This document shows, in pieces, positions 16,649 through 22,849 of a stretch of DNA of 56,620 nucleotides. The DNA lies in IMG/VR virus record IMGVR_UViG_3300049450_000140, positions 1 to 56,620 of that record. One strand, written 5' to 3'. Position 1 is the first letter of the stretch; each line of letters begins with the position of its first letter. Both the position numbers and the translations under genes were made by a program. The notes beneath the pieces are model-generated. The model did no database searches. It was not told the DNA's origin and saw only the letters and a list, made by a program, of their open reading frames with translations. This stretch comes from a virus.

Positions 16649-16965
16649 GCGCCCATCATCTCCCTCAGGGTCAGTGACCGGGCCCGGAAGCGAGGGGTCA
16701 GCACGGTTACCGGATTTGCCCCGTCCTGGATTGCGCGGGCTTGCTCCCAGGTGAGGCTGACGCCGTGCATGATCAGGCACTCAGGGCTTACCCACCACAT
16801 GTGCGATGACCGGGCGGTCATGGCCTGGAGCTGCGCGTCCGTTACCGTCAGCCCGTCCAGCTGGTACACGTGCCGGAGCTGGTACACGTGCCGGAGCAGG
16901 CTGCCGCTCCGGGGCCAGCGCCACGCGCTCAGCGTCCAGCCGTCTCGCTGCGCCAGCACGCTCAT
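16645..16965 (-). CDS. LTLxEMM-array protein with internal 6-residue duplication (106 aa)
   Basis: Starts MSVLAQRDGWTLSAW, the same start as the next gene. Internal units: LTVTDAQLQAMTARS and VSLTWEQARAIQDGANPVTV; tail FRARSLTLREMMGA. RHVYQL occurs twice in a row, from an 18-bp tandem duplication (about 16858-16896) that keeps frame, which looks recent. Coupled ATG start at 16965. Confidence 0.75.
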   Translation of the reverse strand: MSVLAQRDGWTLSAWRWPRSGSLLRHVYQLRHVYQLDGLTVTDAQLQAMTARSSHMWWVSPECLIMHGVSLTWEQARAIQDGANPVTVLTPRFRARSLTLREMMGA

Positions 16966-17273
16966 GCGCTCATCATCTCCCTCAGGGTCAGTGACCGGGC
17001 GTGCAGCGGGGGAGCCAGCACCGTCAGCGGGTCGCGTCCCAGCAGCCCGATCGCGTGCGCCTCCGCCCGGTCCAGCTCCAGCGTCATGACCCATCCGCCG
17101 GGGACGGGGACCCGGAACCAGGACCCGGTCCGGCCGCAGCGGTACAAGATGGCGGCGCACTGCTCCTGCGTCACGGCCAGCTCGCGCAGGATGAACGCAG
17201 CACAGGGGAAGTCAGGAGGGGAAGGCGGGCCTGTCTCCAGCGTCCAGCCGTCTCGCTGCGCCAGCACGCTCAT
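16962..17273 (-). CDS. LTLxEMM-array protein (103 aa)
   Basis: Starts MSVLAQRDGWTLETG, sharing twelve residues with the downstream paralog before diverging. Internal units: LAVTQEQCAAILYRC and LELDRAEAHAIGLLGRDPLTV; tail LHARSLTLREMMSA. The shared ends with different middles suggest duplication followed by fast change of the core. Confidence 0.75.
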   Translation of the reverse strand: MSVLAQRDGWTLETGPPSPPDFPCAAFILRELAVTQEQCAAILYRCGRTGSWFRVPVPGGWVMTLELDRAEAHAIGLLGRDPLTVLAPPLHARSLTLREMMSA

Positions 17274-17632
17274 GCACCCATCATCTCCGCCAGGGTCAGC
17301 GGCCGGGCCCAGGTCCGGGGCAGCAGCACCGTCAGCGGGTGAGCGCCGCGCCGGATGGCCATCGCCTCAGCCTCGCTGAGCAAGATCCCGCTGACCATCG
17401 CGAGCCCGGCCGTCATCGCAAGCCCGGCTGCCATGGCGGTCAGCCAGTACGGAGCGTCGTCCCGGACGGCGGCGGCCCGCTCGTACTGCGCCTGCGTCAT
17501 GACCACGTCGTCCAGCGTCCAGGTGACGCAGTGCAGCCGGGAAGCACTCTCCCAGGACGGCCACCAGCGGTCTTCCTCGTACGTCAGCGCCCAGCCGCCC
17601 CGGAACCCTATCCGGCCCCGGTGCCTGCTCAC
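17270..17632 (-). CDS. LTLxEMM-array protein with hydrophobic insertion (120 aa)
   Basis: The N-terminal GGWALTYEEDRWW replaces RDGWTL. Units are VVMTQAQYERAAAVR and ILLSEAEAMAIRRGAHPLTV; tail TWARPLTLAEMMGA. A hydrophobic segment AMAAGLAMTAGLAMVSG lies between the units and could insert into a membrane; it contains a short repeat (GLAMxxGLAM). GTG start 17632 is coupled. Confidence 0.72.
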   Translation of the reverse strand: MSRHRGRIGFRGGWALTYEEDRWWPSWESASRLHCVTWTLDDVVMTQAQYERAAAVRDDAPYWLTAMAAGLAMTAGLAMVSGILLSEAEAMAIRRGAHPLTVLLPRTWARPLTLAEMMGA

Positions 17633-17865
17633 GTGCCCGTCCGCTCGCGCCAGCCCGGCTCGTCATCCTCGTCGTCATCATCATCCTCGCCCGGGGAGGA
17701 CGGCTCAAGGATGATCACCGCGACGCTGGCGGGCAGCCCGATGAGCGCGGGCAGGAACGCGATCTCCAGCACTGATCCCCTGGCGACCGCCTGGGCTGCC
17801 AGGATCACGGCCGCGAGTGCCGCCGCCACGCCGGCCAGGCCCGCCACTAGCCGCCAGGCGCTCAC
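17629..17865 (-). CDS. Two-helix membrane protein with acidic tail (78 aa)
   Basis: Two hydrophobic helices (VAGLAGVAAALAAVILAAQA and IAFLPALIGLPASVAVIIL) are followed by a run of acids, EDDDDDEDDE, and GWRERTGT. The end resembles that of the next gene upstream (DWHERTGT), but there is no LTLxEMM tail. Coupled GTG start. It could anchor something at the membrane or be a small holin-like protein; neither is shown. Confidence 0.6.
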   Translation of the reverse strand: MSAWRLVAGLAGVAAALAAVILAAQAVARGSVLEIAFLPALIGLPASVAVIILEPSSPGEDDDDDEDDEPGWRERTGT

Positions 17866-18053
17866 GTGCCCGTCCGCTCGTGCCAGTCCGCGTGCTGCGC
17901 CCGGTTGTCGACGGGCGGTGGCTGCTCGCCGGCCACGGCGACGCTTCCCTCTGCGGAGGCGGACAGCCGGAGGTAGGTGATGGCGCCGCAGCGCGGGCAG
18001 GAATTCGAGGTCAGCACCATCCGGAAGCTGCTCTCCCCGTCAGCCGGCATCAT
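17862..18053 (-). CDS. Small zinc-knuckle protein (63 aa)
   Basis: Has one CPRCGAITYLRLS motif and a disordered remainder ending DWHERTGT. Only one CxxC pair is present, so zinc would need a partner chain or His residues (H54, H58). ATG start at 18053 overlaps the stop of the RuvC-like gene (ATGA), so the two are probably made together. Confidence 0.6.
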   Translation of the reverse strand: MMPADGESSFRMVLTSNSCPRCGAITYLRLSASAEGSVAVAGEQPPPVDNRAQHADWHERTGT

Positions 18054-18631
18054 GAGAAGCCCTCCAGTTCTTCCAGCGACAGTGACCGGGCATAGAGCGT
18101 GCCCGCCTTGCGCGAGAGCGGATCGGGCATGCCACAGTCGTGGATCATGGCAAACAAAGCATGCCTGCACGCGTCGGCAGCGTGCGGCATGCCGTGGCAC
18201 TGCTCCAGCAGCCCTGCCGCCTTCAGCCGGGCGTCGGTTGCCCAGGGTTTCACTTCTGCTGCGCTGCGCCAGTGCCACCTGGCGAGCCGGTCCAGGTCGC
18301 TGATCACCTGCCGGGTGGCGGTAGCGTTCGCGCCCCTGGCCCCGGCGCCGCGCCCGGTGATGAACCGCTCGCCGGCGCAGATGATCCGGGCCGGCCCCTC
18401 GCTGGCCTCCAGCAGCCAGCTCGCCAGCGGGTACGCGCCCGCGGCATTGCACTGGAAGACCAGGGGACGCTGCCCCGGCCCGGAGCACAGCCACGCGATG
18501 CCCGTGACAGGGCCGGGGTCGACGCCGAGCACGCAGGTTACCGCCGGCTGCGGGCCCTGGGTTAGCCGGCGCAGCAGGTCCTGCTGTGCCGCGGTCAGGG
18601 CAGGCCCGGCCCGCGGCGCTTCCTCAGTCAC
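18050..18631 (-). CDS. RuvC-fold Holliday-junction resolvase-like nuclease with LTLxEMM-type tail
   Basis: 193 residues. The RNase H/RuvC fold is visible from VLGVDPGPVTGIAWL (Asp38), ICAGERFITG (Glu88) and HAADACRHALF (Asp153, His157), a full acidic catalytic set. It should cut branched DNA during phage recombination or packaging. The C-terminus, GTLYARSLSLEELEGFS, closely matches the YARSLTLAEMTG tail of the array proteins encoded downstream in the same transcript, outside the nuclease fold. Start GTG 18631 overlaps the stop of a 7-codon mini-ORF. Confidence 0.8.
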   Translation of the reverse strand: MTEEAPRAGPALTAAQQDLLRRLTQGPQPAVTCVLGVDPGPVTGIAWLCSGPGQRPLVFQCNAAGAYPLASWLLEASEGPARIICAGERFITGRGAGARGANATATRQVISDLDRLARWHWRSAAEVKPWATDARLKAAGLLEQCHGMPHAADACRHALFAMIHDCGMPDPLSRKAGTLYARSLSLEELEGFS

Positions 18632-18651
18632 AGGGCGGCCACCCCCGTCAT
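18628..18651 (-). CDS. Seven-codon linking mini-ORF
   Basis: ATG GTG-rich mini-cistron encoding MTGVAAL. Its ATG overlaps the stop of the zinc-finger gene (ATGA) and its own stop overlaps the GTG of the RuvC-like gene (GTGA). It would carry terminating ribosomes to the RuvC start across a gap that would otherwise break the chain of overlaps. A product function is unlikely; a coupling role is inferred. Confidence 0.35.
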   Translation of the reverse strand: MTGVAAL

Positions 18652-18776
18652 TTCGTTCCCCGGCCGCCGCAGGCGCTGCACGTGCCCGTCCAGTCGCAGT
18701 TCCGGCAACCGTCCCCGCCGCAGGCGTTGTGGTCCCCGGTGCCCTCGCACGCGGTGCACTTGCCGAAGATGATCAG
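18648..18776 (-). CDS. DnaJ-type zinc-finger microprotein (42 aa), probable CTG start
   Basis: The frame reads CTACEGTG, then ACGGDGCRNCDWTG, then CSACGGRG: CxxCxGxG-type knuckles as in the DnaJ Cys-rich domain. The only plausible initiator is CTG at 18776, since the upstream stop is in the same frame two codons before it. That CTG overlaps the stop of the preceding gene as CTGA, the same geometry as the ATGA and GTGA joints nearby. Such free-standing DnaJ-like zinc modules are common in phages; the substrate is unknown. Confidence 0.62.
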   Translation of the reverse strand: MIIFGKCTACEGTGDHNACGGDGCRNCDWTGTCSACGGRGTK

Positions 18777-19225
18777 GGCCGGTCACCTGCCCCCCGGTGG
18801 GACGACTCCTCGCCCGGGCCCTGGCCGGCCTGCTGCGCCCGGATGCCGTCCAGCACCCGGTGCAGCAGCGGGAACGCGGCGGCGTCGCCCAGGCCGTGCC
18901 CGTCCCCGTCGCCGTCCAGGTTCTCCAGGATGTGGCGGCCGATACTGAGCTGCCACCCCGTGTCATCCCGGGACTGGAACGTGGCCAGGGCGCGCAGCAG
19001 GTCGCGCAGTTCGCCGACGTTACCGCAGCAGGGCTGCACCTCGCTGTCCTCGCCCTCGCTGGCCAGGTGCAGCCATTCGTCAGCGGTCAGGCCGTACAGC
19101 CACGTCCTCGGTCCCGCGCCGGCGAAAGCCGTCAGCGCAGCCTGCGGGGTCTGCGCCTCGCACTCGAACCGCGAGTTAACCTGCCCGTCAGCGCTGGTCA
19201 GCACGATGGTGAACTGCCTTGTCAC
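18773..19225 (-). CDS. Hypothetical protein (150 aa)
   Basis: Begins MTRQFTIVLTSADGQVNSRF, an apparent beta-rich N-terminus. A region with TWLYGLTADEWLHLASEGED and CCGN follows, then a Gly/Asp-rich loop (LDGDGDGHGLGD). No family recognised. GTG start coupled to the upstream stop; the next gene initiates on CTG overlapping its stop. Confidence 0.6.
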   Translation of the reverse strand: MTRQFTIVLTSADGQVNSRFECEAQTPQAALTAFAGAGPRTWLYGLTADEWLHLASEGEDSEVQPCCGNVGELRDLLRALATFQSRDDTGWQLSIGRHILENLDGDGDGHGLGDAAAFPLLHRVLDGIRAQQAGQGPGEESSHRGAGDRP

Positions 19226-19938
19226 GGCGCGTACCGGCGGTACCCGGCCGCCTTCACGTCACCGGGGAACGGCTCCGGGTCGGCCGGGCCGGTGATCCCC
19301 ATCGCCTCCAGCTCCGCCAGCTCCTTGTAGCCGATGACCAGCACGTCCGGCCTCCCGTGCGCGCGGGTGAACGAGGTGCGGCCCACCGGGTCGTGGCGCT
19401 CGGCTCCGGCGTGCGTGCCCAGCCCCCGGGAGGCGTTCGGGGTCATGCCCCGGGTGCCGCCGCGGGTCTCGAAGCCGCTGACCGGGGGCGCTGCTCCTCC
19501 CGCGGCGGCGGTCCAGGCGGGCGCGTGCTGTTCTACCCAGGCGGCGATGCCGATCACGCCGCAGCCTGCCGCGGACCCGGTGGCCTGCTCCGCGACCGAC
19601 CCGGCCGGGTCCCCGAAGACCAGCTCCCGGGAGGAGTCGTCCCCGGTGCGGAAGCCGGCGAACCGGTACTCCCCGTGCGCGGGGATGACCAGGCCCTGGC
19701 TGCGCTCCAGGGACGCCTCCTCCTCGGTGATCAGGCTCATGCCGTCCACGGCGGCGAGCACCTCGATGCGCCGGGTGCCCAGGTTCCGCACCGCGATCAG
19801 GTAGCTGGCCCCGGCGGTTCCGGGAATGTAGGGGTAGCCGTCTGCCGGGCGCTGGTAGAAGGGCAGCCGGCGCCCGGCGCAGATCACCTCTGCGGTGATC
19901 GTGCGCTCCGGGCTGGTAAGGGATGTTCCGTGGTACAT
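19222..19938 (-). CDS. Hypothetical protein (238 aa)
   Basis: ATG at 19938 is preceded by AGAAAGG. The N-terminal half has beta-type sequence (ASYLIAVRNLGTRRIEVLAA, VIPAHGEYRFAGFRTGDD). The middle is Ala/Gly-rich and the C-terminal part has RPDVLVIGYKELAELEAMG. No known family. Its leader contains a second, imperfect copy of the end of the 20037 gene (see the repeat at 19944-20100). Confidence 0.6.
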   Translation of the reverse strand: MYHGTSLTSPERTITAEVICAGRRLPFYQRPADGYPYIPGTAGASYLIAVRNLGTRRIEVLAAVDGMSLITEEEASLERSQGLVIPAHGEYRFAGFRTGDDSSRELVFGDPAGSVAEQATGSAAGCGVIGIAAWVEQHAPAWTAAAGGAAPPVSGFETRGGTRGMTPNASRGLGTHAGAERHDPVGRTSFTRAHGRPDVLVIGYKELAELEAMGITGPADPEPFPGDVKAAGYRRYAP

Positions 19939-19943
19939 GCGTG

Positions 19944-20100
19944 CCTTTCTGACGGTCGGGCCAGCGTCTGGGCTCGGTGAAGTCCCCGTGCCGGGCGGGC
20001 TGATATCCCGTCCGGCACTGGGACCCTTCCTAACGGTCAGGCCAGCGTCTGGGGCTCGGTGAAGTCCCAGTGCCGGACGGGGCGGATATCCCATCCGGCA
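19944..20100. repeat. Tandem imperfect duplication of about 75 bp
   Basis: Two copies, 19944-20017 and 20024-20100, differ by a few bases (GGCCAGCGTCTGGGCTCGG against GGCCAGCGTCTGGGGCTCGG). The right copy encodes the last 22 residues of the 45-residue gene and its following ribosome-binding site. The left copy is out of frame and supplies the ribosome-binding site of the 19938 gene. So a gene end plus RBS was duplicated here, as in the 10-kb pentameric region. Confidence 0.7.
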
Positions 20101-20174
20101 TCCCGCTTGGCCTGGCCGGCTGCCAGCGGGCCGTTGGAGTACGAGGCCCCGTGGGAGGAGCTCTGTCCCATCAT
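20037..20174 (-). CDS. Small hypothetical protein (45 aa)
   Basis: MMGQSSSHGASYSNGPLAAG leads to DIRPVRHWDFTEPQTLA. A strong ribosome-binding site (AAAAAGGAGAAG) precedes the ATG. There is no recognised family. The 3' part has been tandemly duplicated downstream. Confidence 0.5.
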   Translation of the reverse strand: MMGQSSSHGASYSNGPLAAGQAKRDAGWDIRPVRHWDFTEPQTLA

Positions 20175-20201
20175 GTGCTTCTCCTTTTTCTTTTTCTTTT
20201 C

Positions 20202-20360
20202 TCAGGGTCGCTTTACCCTGCGCTCGCAGTCCTGCGAGCCGTCGCCGTCGCACAGGATGCTCACGTCGGTGTCCCATAGGTAGCCTGCGCCCACGGGGAC
20301 GTCGGTGTCGATGCCCTTGAAGAGCTTCCCGCACCACCAGCAGCGCTTGTCGGTGATCAC
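20202..20360 (-). CDS. Small zinc-finger-like protein (52 aa)
   Basis: Contains CWWCGKLFKGID and later CDGDGSQDCERRV, two Cys pairs about 30 residues apart, as in a zinc ribbon. GTG at 20360 overlaps the upstream stop. Function unknown. Confidence 0.6.
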   Translation of the reverse strand: MITDKRCWWCGKLFKGIDTDVPVGAGYLWDTDVSILCDGDGSQDCERRVKRP

Positions 20361-20938
20361 GGCTGCTCCCTGCTCGCCAGGGTCGCCAGCAGCTGCCGCA
20401 TGGCCGGGGACTGCATGAGGGCCTGGCACCGGGCGCACAGGTCCTCAGCGGCGGGGTCCCCGCAGTTCGGGCACTCGCCTTGCCAGCGGAAGGTCGTGCG
20501 CGCTGCCGCGGCGGTCTCCGTGAGGCGCCGCTCAGCCTCACTGAGCGTCAGGCCCCATCCCCCGGGCGAGGTGAAGCGCTCTGGCTCCTCCCCCTGTGCC
20601 GTCACCACCTGGTAACGGCCGAAGCCGGGCGCGAGCGGGTCCCGGAGCCGCGACTTGACGAGCCGCAGGCCCTGCCGCCTGGCCATCCTGCGCAGGCGGT
20701 TCACGCGGACCTTGACGTCCTGGGCGCTGGCGGGCACCGTGACCCTGTCCTCCAGCTGGCCCCGCAGCAGGGCGAGCAGCCTCACGATCATCGCCACGGC
20801 CGCTTCATCGCCGGCGATGTCCAGGTCAGTGACGATCCGCGTGACCAGCATCGGCCAGAAGCCCGGGTGCGTCTCCTTGGCTGCGCTGATGCTGGCGATG
20901 AGGGTCATGGCGCGGCCAGTGTCACTGAAGCTGATCAC
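20357..20938 (-). CDS. Hypothetical protein with C-terminal zinc ribbon (193 aa)
   Basis: An N-terminal helical region (LVTRIVTDLDIAGDEAAVAM) is followed by a basic stretch, RVNRLRRMARRQGLRLVKSR, that could bind nucleic acid. Next comes GWGLTLSEAERRLTETA, which resembles the T-x-x-E-A unit of the array family. A zinc ribbon follows (ECPNCGDPAAEDLCARC). GTG start is coupled. A regulatory or nucleic-acid-binding role is plausible only. Confidence 0.6.
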   Translation of the reverse strand: MISFSDTGRAMTLIASISAAKETHPGFWPMLVTRIVTDLDIAGDEAAVAMIVRLLALLRGQLEDRVTVPASAQDVKVRVNRLRRMARRQGLRLVKSRLRDPLAPGFGRYQVVTAQGEEPERFTSPGGWGLTLSEAERRLTETAAAARTTFRWQGECPNCGDPAAEDLCARCQALMQSPAMRQLLATLASREQP

Positions 20939-21231
20939 GGTGCCTCCTCCGGCGGGCAGGTGCAGTAGTCCGCCATCCCGCCCGAGCAGAAGGAGCACTC
21001 GCCAGGGCGGGCAGCCCGGTTCGGGCGCAGGTGCCGGGTGACGTAGTGCCGCTCGGCGGCGACGAGCAGCTCGCCCAGGTCCCAGGTGACGGCAGCGATG
21101 ACGGGGCCGTGCACGGAGCACGACAGCCGTATCCAGGCCGGGTCGCCCGGGACGACGGCCACGGTGAAGTCCGTCTCCTCGTCATCCGGCCACAGCCTGC
21201 GGGCGACGGCCCGCTCCTCGCCCGTGATCAC
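20935..21231 (-). CDS. Hypothetical protein (98 aa)
   Basis: An acidic/beta N-terminal region (DDEETDFTVAVVPGDPAWIR) leads to a C-terminal CSFCSGGMADYCTC cluster that could hold zinc. GTG start coupled to the upstream stop. No family recognised. Confidence 0.58.
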   Translation of the reverse strand: MITGEERAVARRLWPDDEETDFTVAVVPGDPAWIRLSCSVHGPVIAAVTWDLGELLVAAERHYVTRHLRPNRAARPGECSFCSGGMADYCTCPPEEAP

Positions 21232-21491
21232 GGCCCTCTCCTCTTCCAGGCGCGATGCGGGCGGGTACCGCCCCGTGCATGGCGGTCATGCCAGGCGCTG
21301 TCCCGGCGGTCGCAGTAGTCACCGAGCGCGGCAGCCGCCCGTCGCCAGCCGCGGGGGGTCTCGCTGATCTTGAAGCGCAGGGTATTGTCCGCGCGGACGC
21401 CGTAGAAGAAGCCCTCCAGCCGCTCCCACGGCCCCCGGTACCTGATGCGCAGCAGCAGCCGGGCCTCGGGCAGCTTCCCCCCGCTGGTCAT
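21228..21491 (-). CDS. Basic hypothetical protein (87 aa)
   Basis: Arg-rich throughout: ARLLLRIRYRGPWERLEGFF, then PRGWRRAAAALGDYCDRRDS. The high positive charge suggests nucleic-acid binding. Coupled at both ends; no family recognised. Confidence 0.55.
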   Translation of the reverse strand: MTSGGKLPEARLLLRIRYRGPWERLEGFFYGVRADNTLRFKISETPRGWRRAAAALGDYCDRRDSAWHDRHARGGTRPHRAWKRRGP

Positions 21492-21826
21492 GGCCGCGCC
21501 CCCTGCCGGATCTCCGCCGGGCTCAGGTACTCACTCAGCCCCGCCAGGGCGCGCAGGCCGGCCACGGGCGTGACGGCGAGCACGGCGCTGGCGCGCCCCT
21601 CCGCGCCGAGCATCGCCAGGGCGGCCATGTTCAGGTGCCGGCCGCAGGCCAGCTGCGCGTCGCTGCGGCGGCTGCCGATGCTGACCCGCCAGGACGCCCG
21701 TGCCCGGCAAGCGTGCCCGGTGCCGTCCGGGGCCTGGCAGCGCGCGAGGTCACGCGGCTCGCCGGCCTGCCCGGAGCCGGGGACCACCGGCCTGCGGGGA
21801 GCCGGCCCGCTCACTGCGCCGGTCAC
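21488..21826 (-). CDS. Hypothetical protein (112 aa)
   Basis: Contains a CQAPDGTGHACRARASWRVS segment and CGRHLNMAALAML, a Cys/His arrangement seen in small phage zinc proteins, then a hydrophobic helix and LSPAEIRQGARP at the end. Function unknown. GTG start coupled. Confidence 0.58.
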   Translation of the reverse strand: MTGAVSGPAPRRPVVPGSGQAGEPRDLARCQAPDGTGHACRARASWRVSIGSRRSDAQLACGRHLNMAALAMLGAEGRASAVLAVTPVAGLRALAGLSEYLSPAEIRQGARP

Positions 21827-22038
21827 GGCGCCATCCTGATGACGAGGCCGCCGTTGCCGGTGGCGTCAATGAACAGCCGGCTGGGCGAGTGCGGGGTGAA
21901 CGTCCCCGCGTCGCCGTTGCGCAGCCACTCCAGCAGCCGGTCCGCGTCCTTCGAGCTGAGCTCTGCCTGGTACTCGTGGCCGGCGCAGTGCAGGGCGCAC
22001 ATGCCACTGCACCGTGCCCGGATGGGGATATCAGGCAT
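21823..22038 (-). CDS. Hypothetical protein (71 aa)
   Basis: A Cys/His-containing N-terminus (ARCSGMCALHCAGHEYQAEL) is followed by a helix-strand body (SSKDADRLLEWLRNGDAG, LFIDATGNGGLVIRM). Its ATG overlaps the 3' end of the Cys-rich gene upstream. No recognised family. Confidence 0.58.
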   Translation of the reverse strand: MPDIPIRARCSGMCALHCAGHEYQAELSSKDADRLLEWLRNGDAGTFTPHSPSRLFIDATGNGGLVIRMAP

Positions 22039-22261
22039 GGCAGTGGCAATCGATGCAACGGCAGTCGCACGTGGCGGAGCACGTGCATGTTCGGACGTTC
22101 CCGCAACTACGGCATCCGCGGTGCGCAGTCATCATCACCGTCCTCCTTCTAAGTCTCTCGCAGTATAACCTGCGTGCGCGCTCTTCCGCGCTGTCAGCTG
22201 CGCGGTCCAGCACCCGGGTGAGCACGGCGAGCCAGAATGAGCGCGGCGTGGCGGCGCTCAC
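22031..22261 (-). CDS. Helix plus metallothionein-like Cys-rich protein (76 aa; internal 34-aa start at 22135)
   Basis: The full frame starts at ATG 22261, overlapping the upstream stop, with a helical region (FWLAVLTRVLDRAADSAEER). The last 34 residues contain nine Cys: CRSCGNVRTCTCSATCDCRC and IDCHCHA. An internal ATG (22135) has its own strong ribosome-binding site (AGAAGGAGG) and a promoter-like element in front. The 34-residue metallothionein-like peptide could therefore be made alone. Metal storage or buffering is suggested by composition only. Confidence 0.6.
   Translation of the reverse strand: MSAATPRSFWLAVLTRVLDRAADSAEERARRLYCERLRRRTVMMTAHRGCRSCGNVRTCTCSATCDCRCIDCHCHA
22151..22169 (-). 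promoter_or_regulatory. Promoter-like element inside a coding region
   Basis: On the minus strand it reads GTTATACTGCGAGAGACTT, a member of the recurrent ATACT-NNN-AGAC family. It is followed by AGAAGGAGG and the internal ATG at 22135. It lies inside the 22031-22261 frame and includes a rare TTA codon. Confidence 0.38.
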
Positions 22262-22491
22262 CAGTCGTCCTCGGCTTCGTTCACGGGGCGCATCCGCACC
22301 TTGCGCAATTCGTCGCCCTCCAGCGCCTCGTCCCGCGCCGTGAGCTGCCCTAGCTCCCGGTGCTGGCGCAGGATGCGCTCACGGGCCTGCGCGGGGATGG
22401 CGACCAGTGCCGGGCACAGGCCCGAGCCGTGCAGCGCGCAGTCCGGGTCATCCCAGCAGTCCCCGGTGTGCTGGCAGAAGCCCGCGCTCAC
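22258..22491 (-). CDS. Hypothetical Cys-rich protein (77 aa)
   Basis: Four Cys in the first 26 residues (CQHTGDCWDDPDCALHGSGL, then C) form a possible zinc site. The rest is helical and charged (ALVAIPAQARERILRQHREL). GTG start 22491 overlaps the upstream stop. No family recognised. Confidence 0.58.
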   Translation of the reverse strand: MSAGFCQHTGDCWDDPDCALHGSGLCPALVAIPAQARERILRQHRELGQLTARDEALEGDELRKVRMRPVNEAEDDW

Positions 22492-22634
22492 GGCTTATCC
22501 CCCTCGTCCCAGAACCGGGACATCCGCAGGCGGCAGCCCCAGCCGCCGTACCAGTAAACGCGGCCGTCCTCGACGGCGGGCACGCGGTCCAGGATCTCGT
22601 CCGCCAGCCAGGCCAGCCACCGCAGCGCCCTCAT
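22488..22634 (-). CDS. Small Trp-rich protein (48 aa)
   Basis: MRALRWLAWLADEILDRVPA followed by VYWYGGWGCRLRMSRFW: an amphipathic helix and a Trp/Tyr-rich second half. ATG at 22634 and TGA at 22488 are both in four-base overlaps with neighbours, which supports it as a real gene. Function unknown. Confidence 0.52.
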   Translation of the reverse strand: MRALRWLAWLADEILDRVPAVEDGRVYWYGGWGCRLRMSRFWDEGDKP

Positions 22635-22849
22635 TGCAGCCGGCCCTTCTCCAGCACGTAGCCCAGCATGATCGCGTCATCGGTGACCGTGACGGTGATC
22701 GCGTCGTCAGCCGGCTCCTTGCCGTGCGCCGATCGATACGCTGAGCACGCCCAGCTGATCATCTTCGACAGCTCGATGGCGTTCGACGGCATGCTCAGCT
22801 CGAAGACCTGCCGGGTGGTGGTTTCCTTCCAGGCCGTGCAGTCAGCCAT
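22631..22849 (-). CDS. Hypothetical protein (72 aa)
   Basis: MADCTAWKETTTRQVFELSM begins an alpha/beta small protein; the C-terminal half reads ADDAITVTVTDDAIMLGYVL. The start overlaps the upstream TAA (TAATG). No family recognised. Confidence 0.58.
   Translation of the reverse strand: MADCTAWKETTTRQVFELSMPSNAIELSKMISWACSAYRSAHGKEPADDAITVTVTDDAIMLGYVLEKGRLQ

Noticed and set aside
19222-20541. 439-codon minus-strand frame
   Set aside because: Only the part from ATG 19938 looks like protein. The upstream part runs over the 20037 and 20202 genes in another frame.
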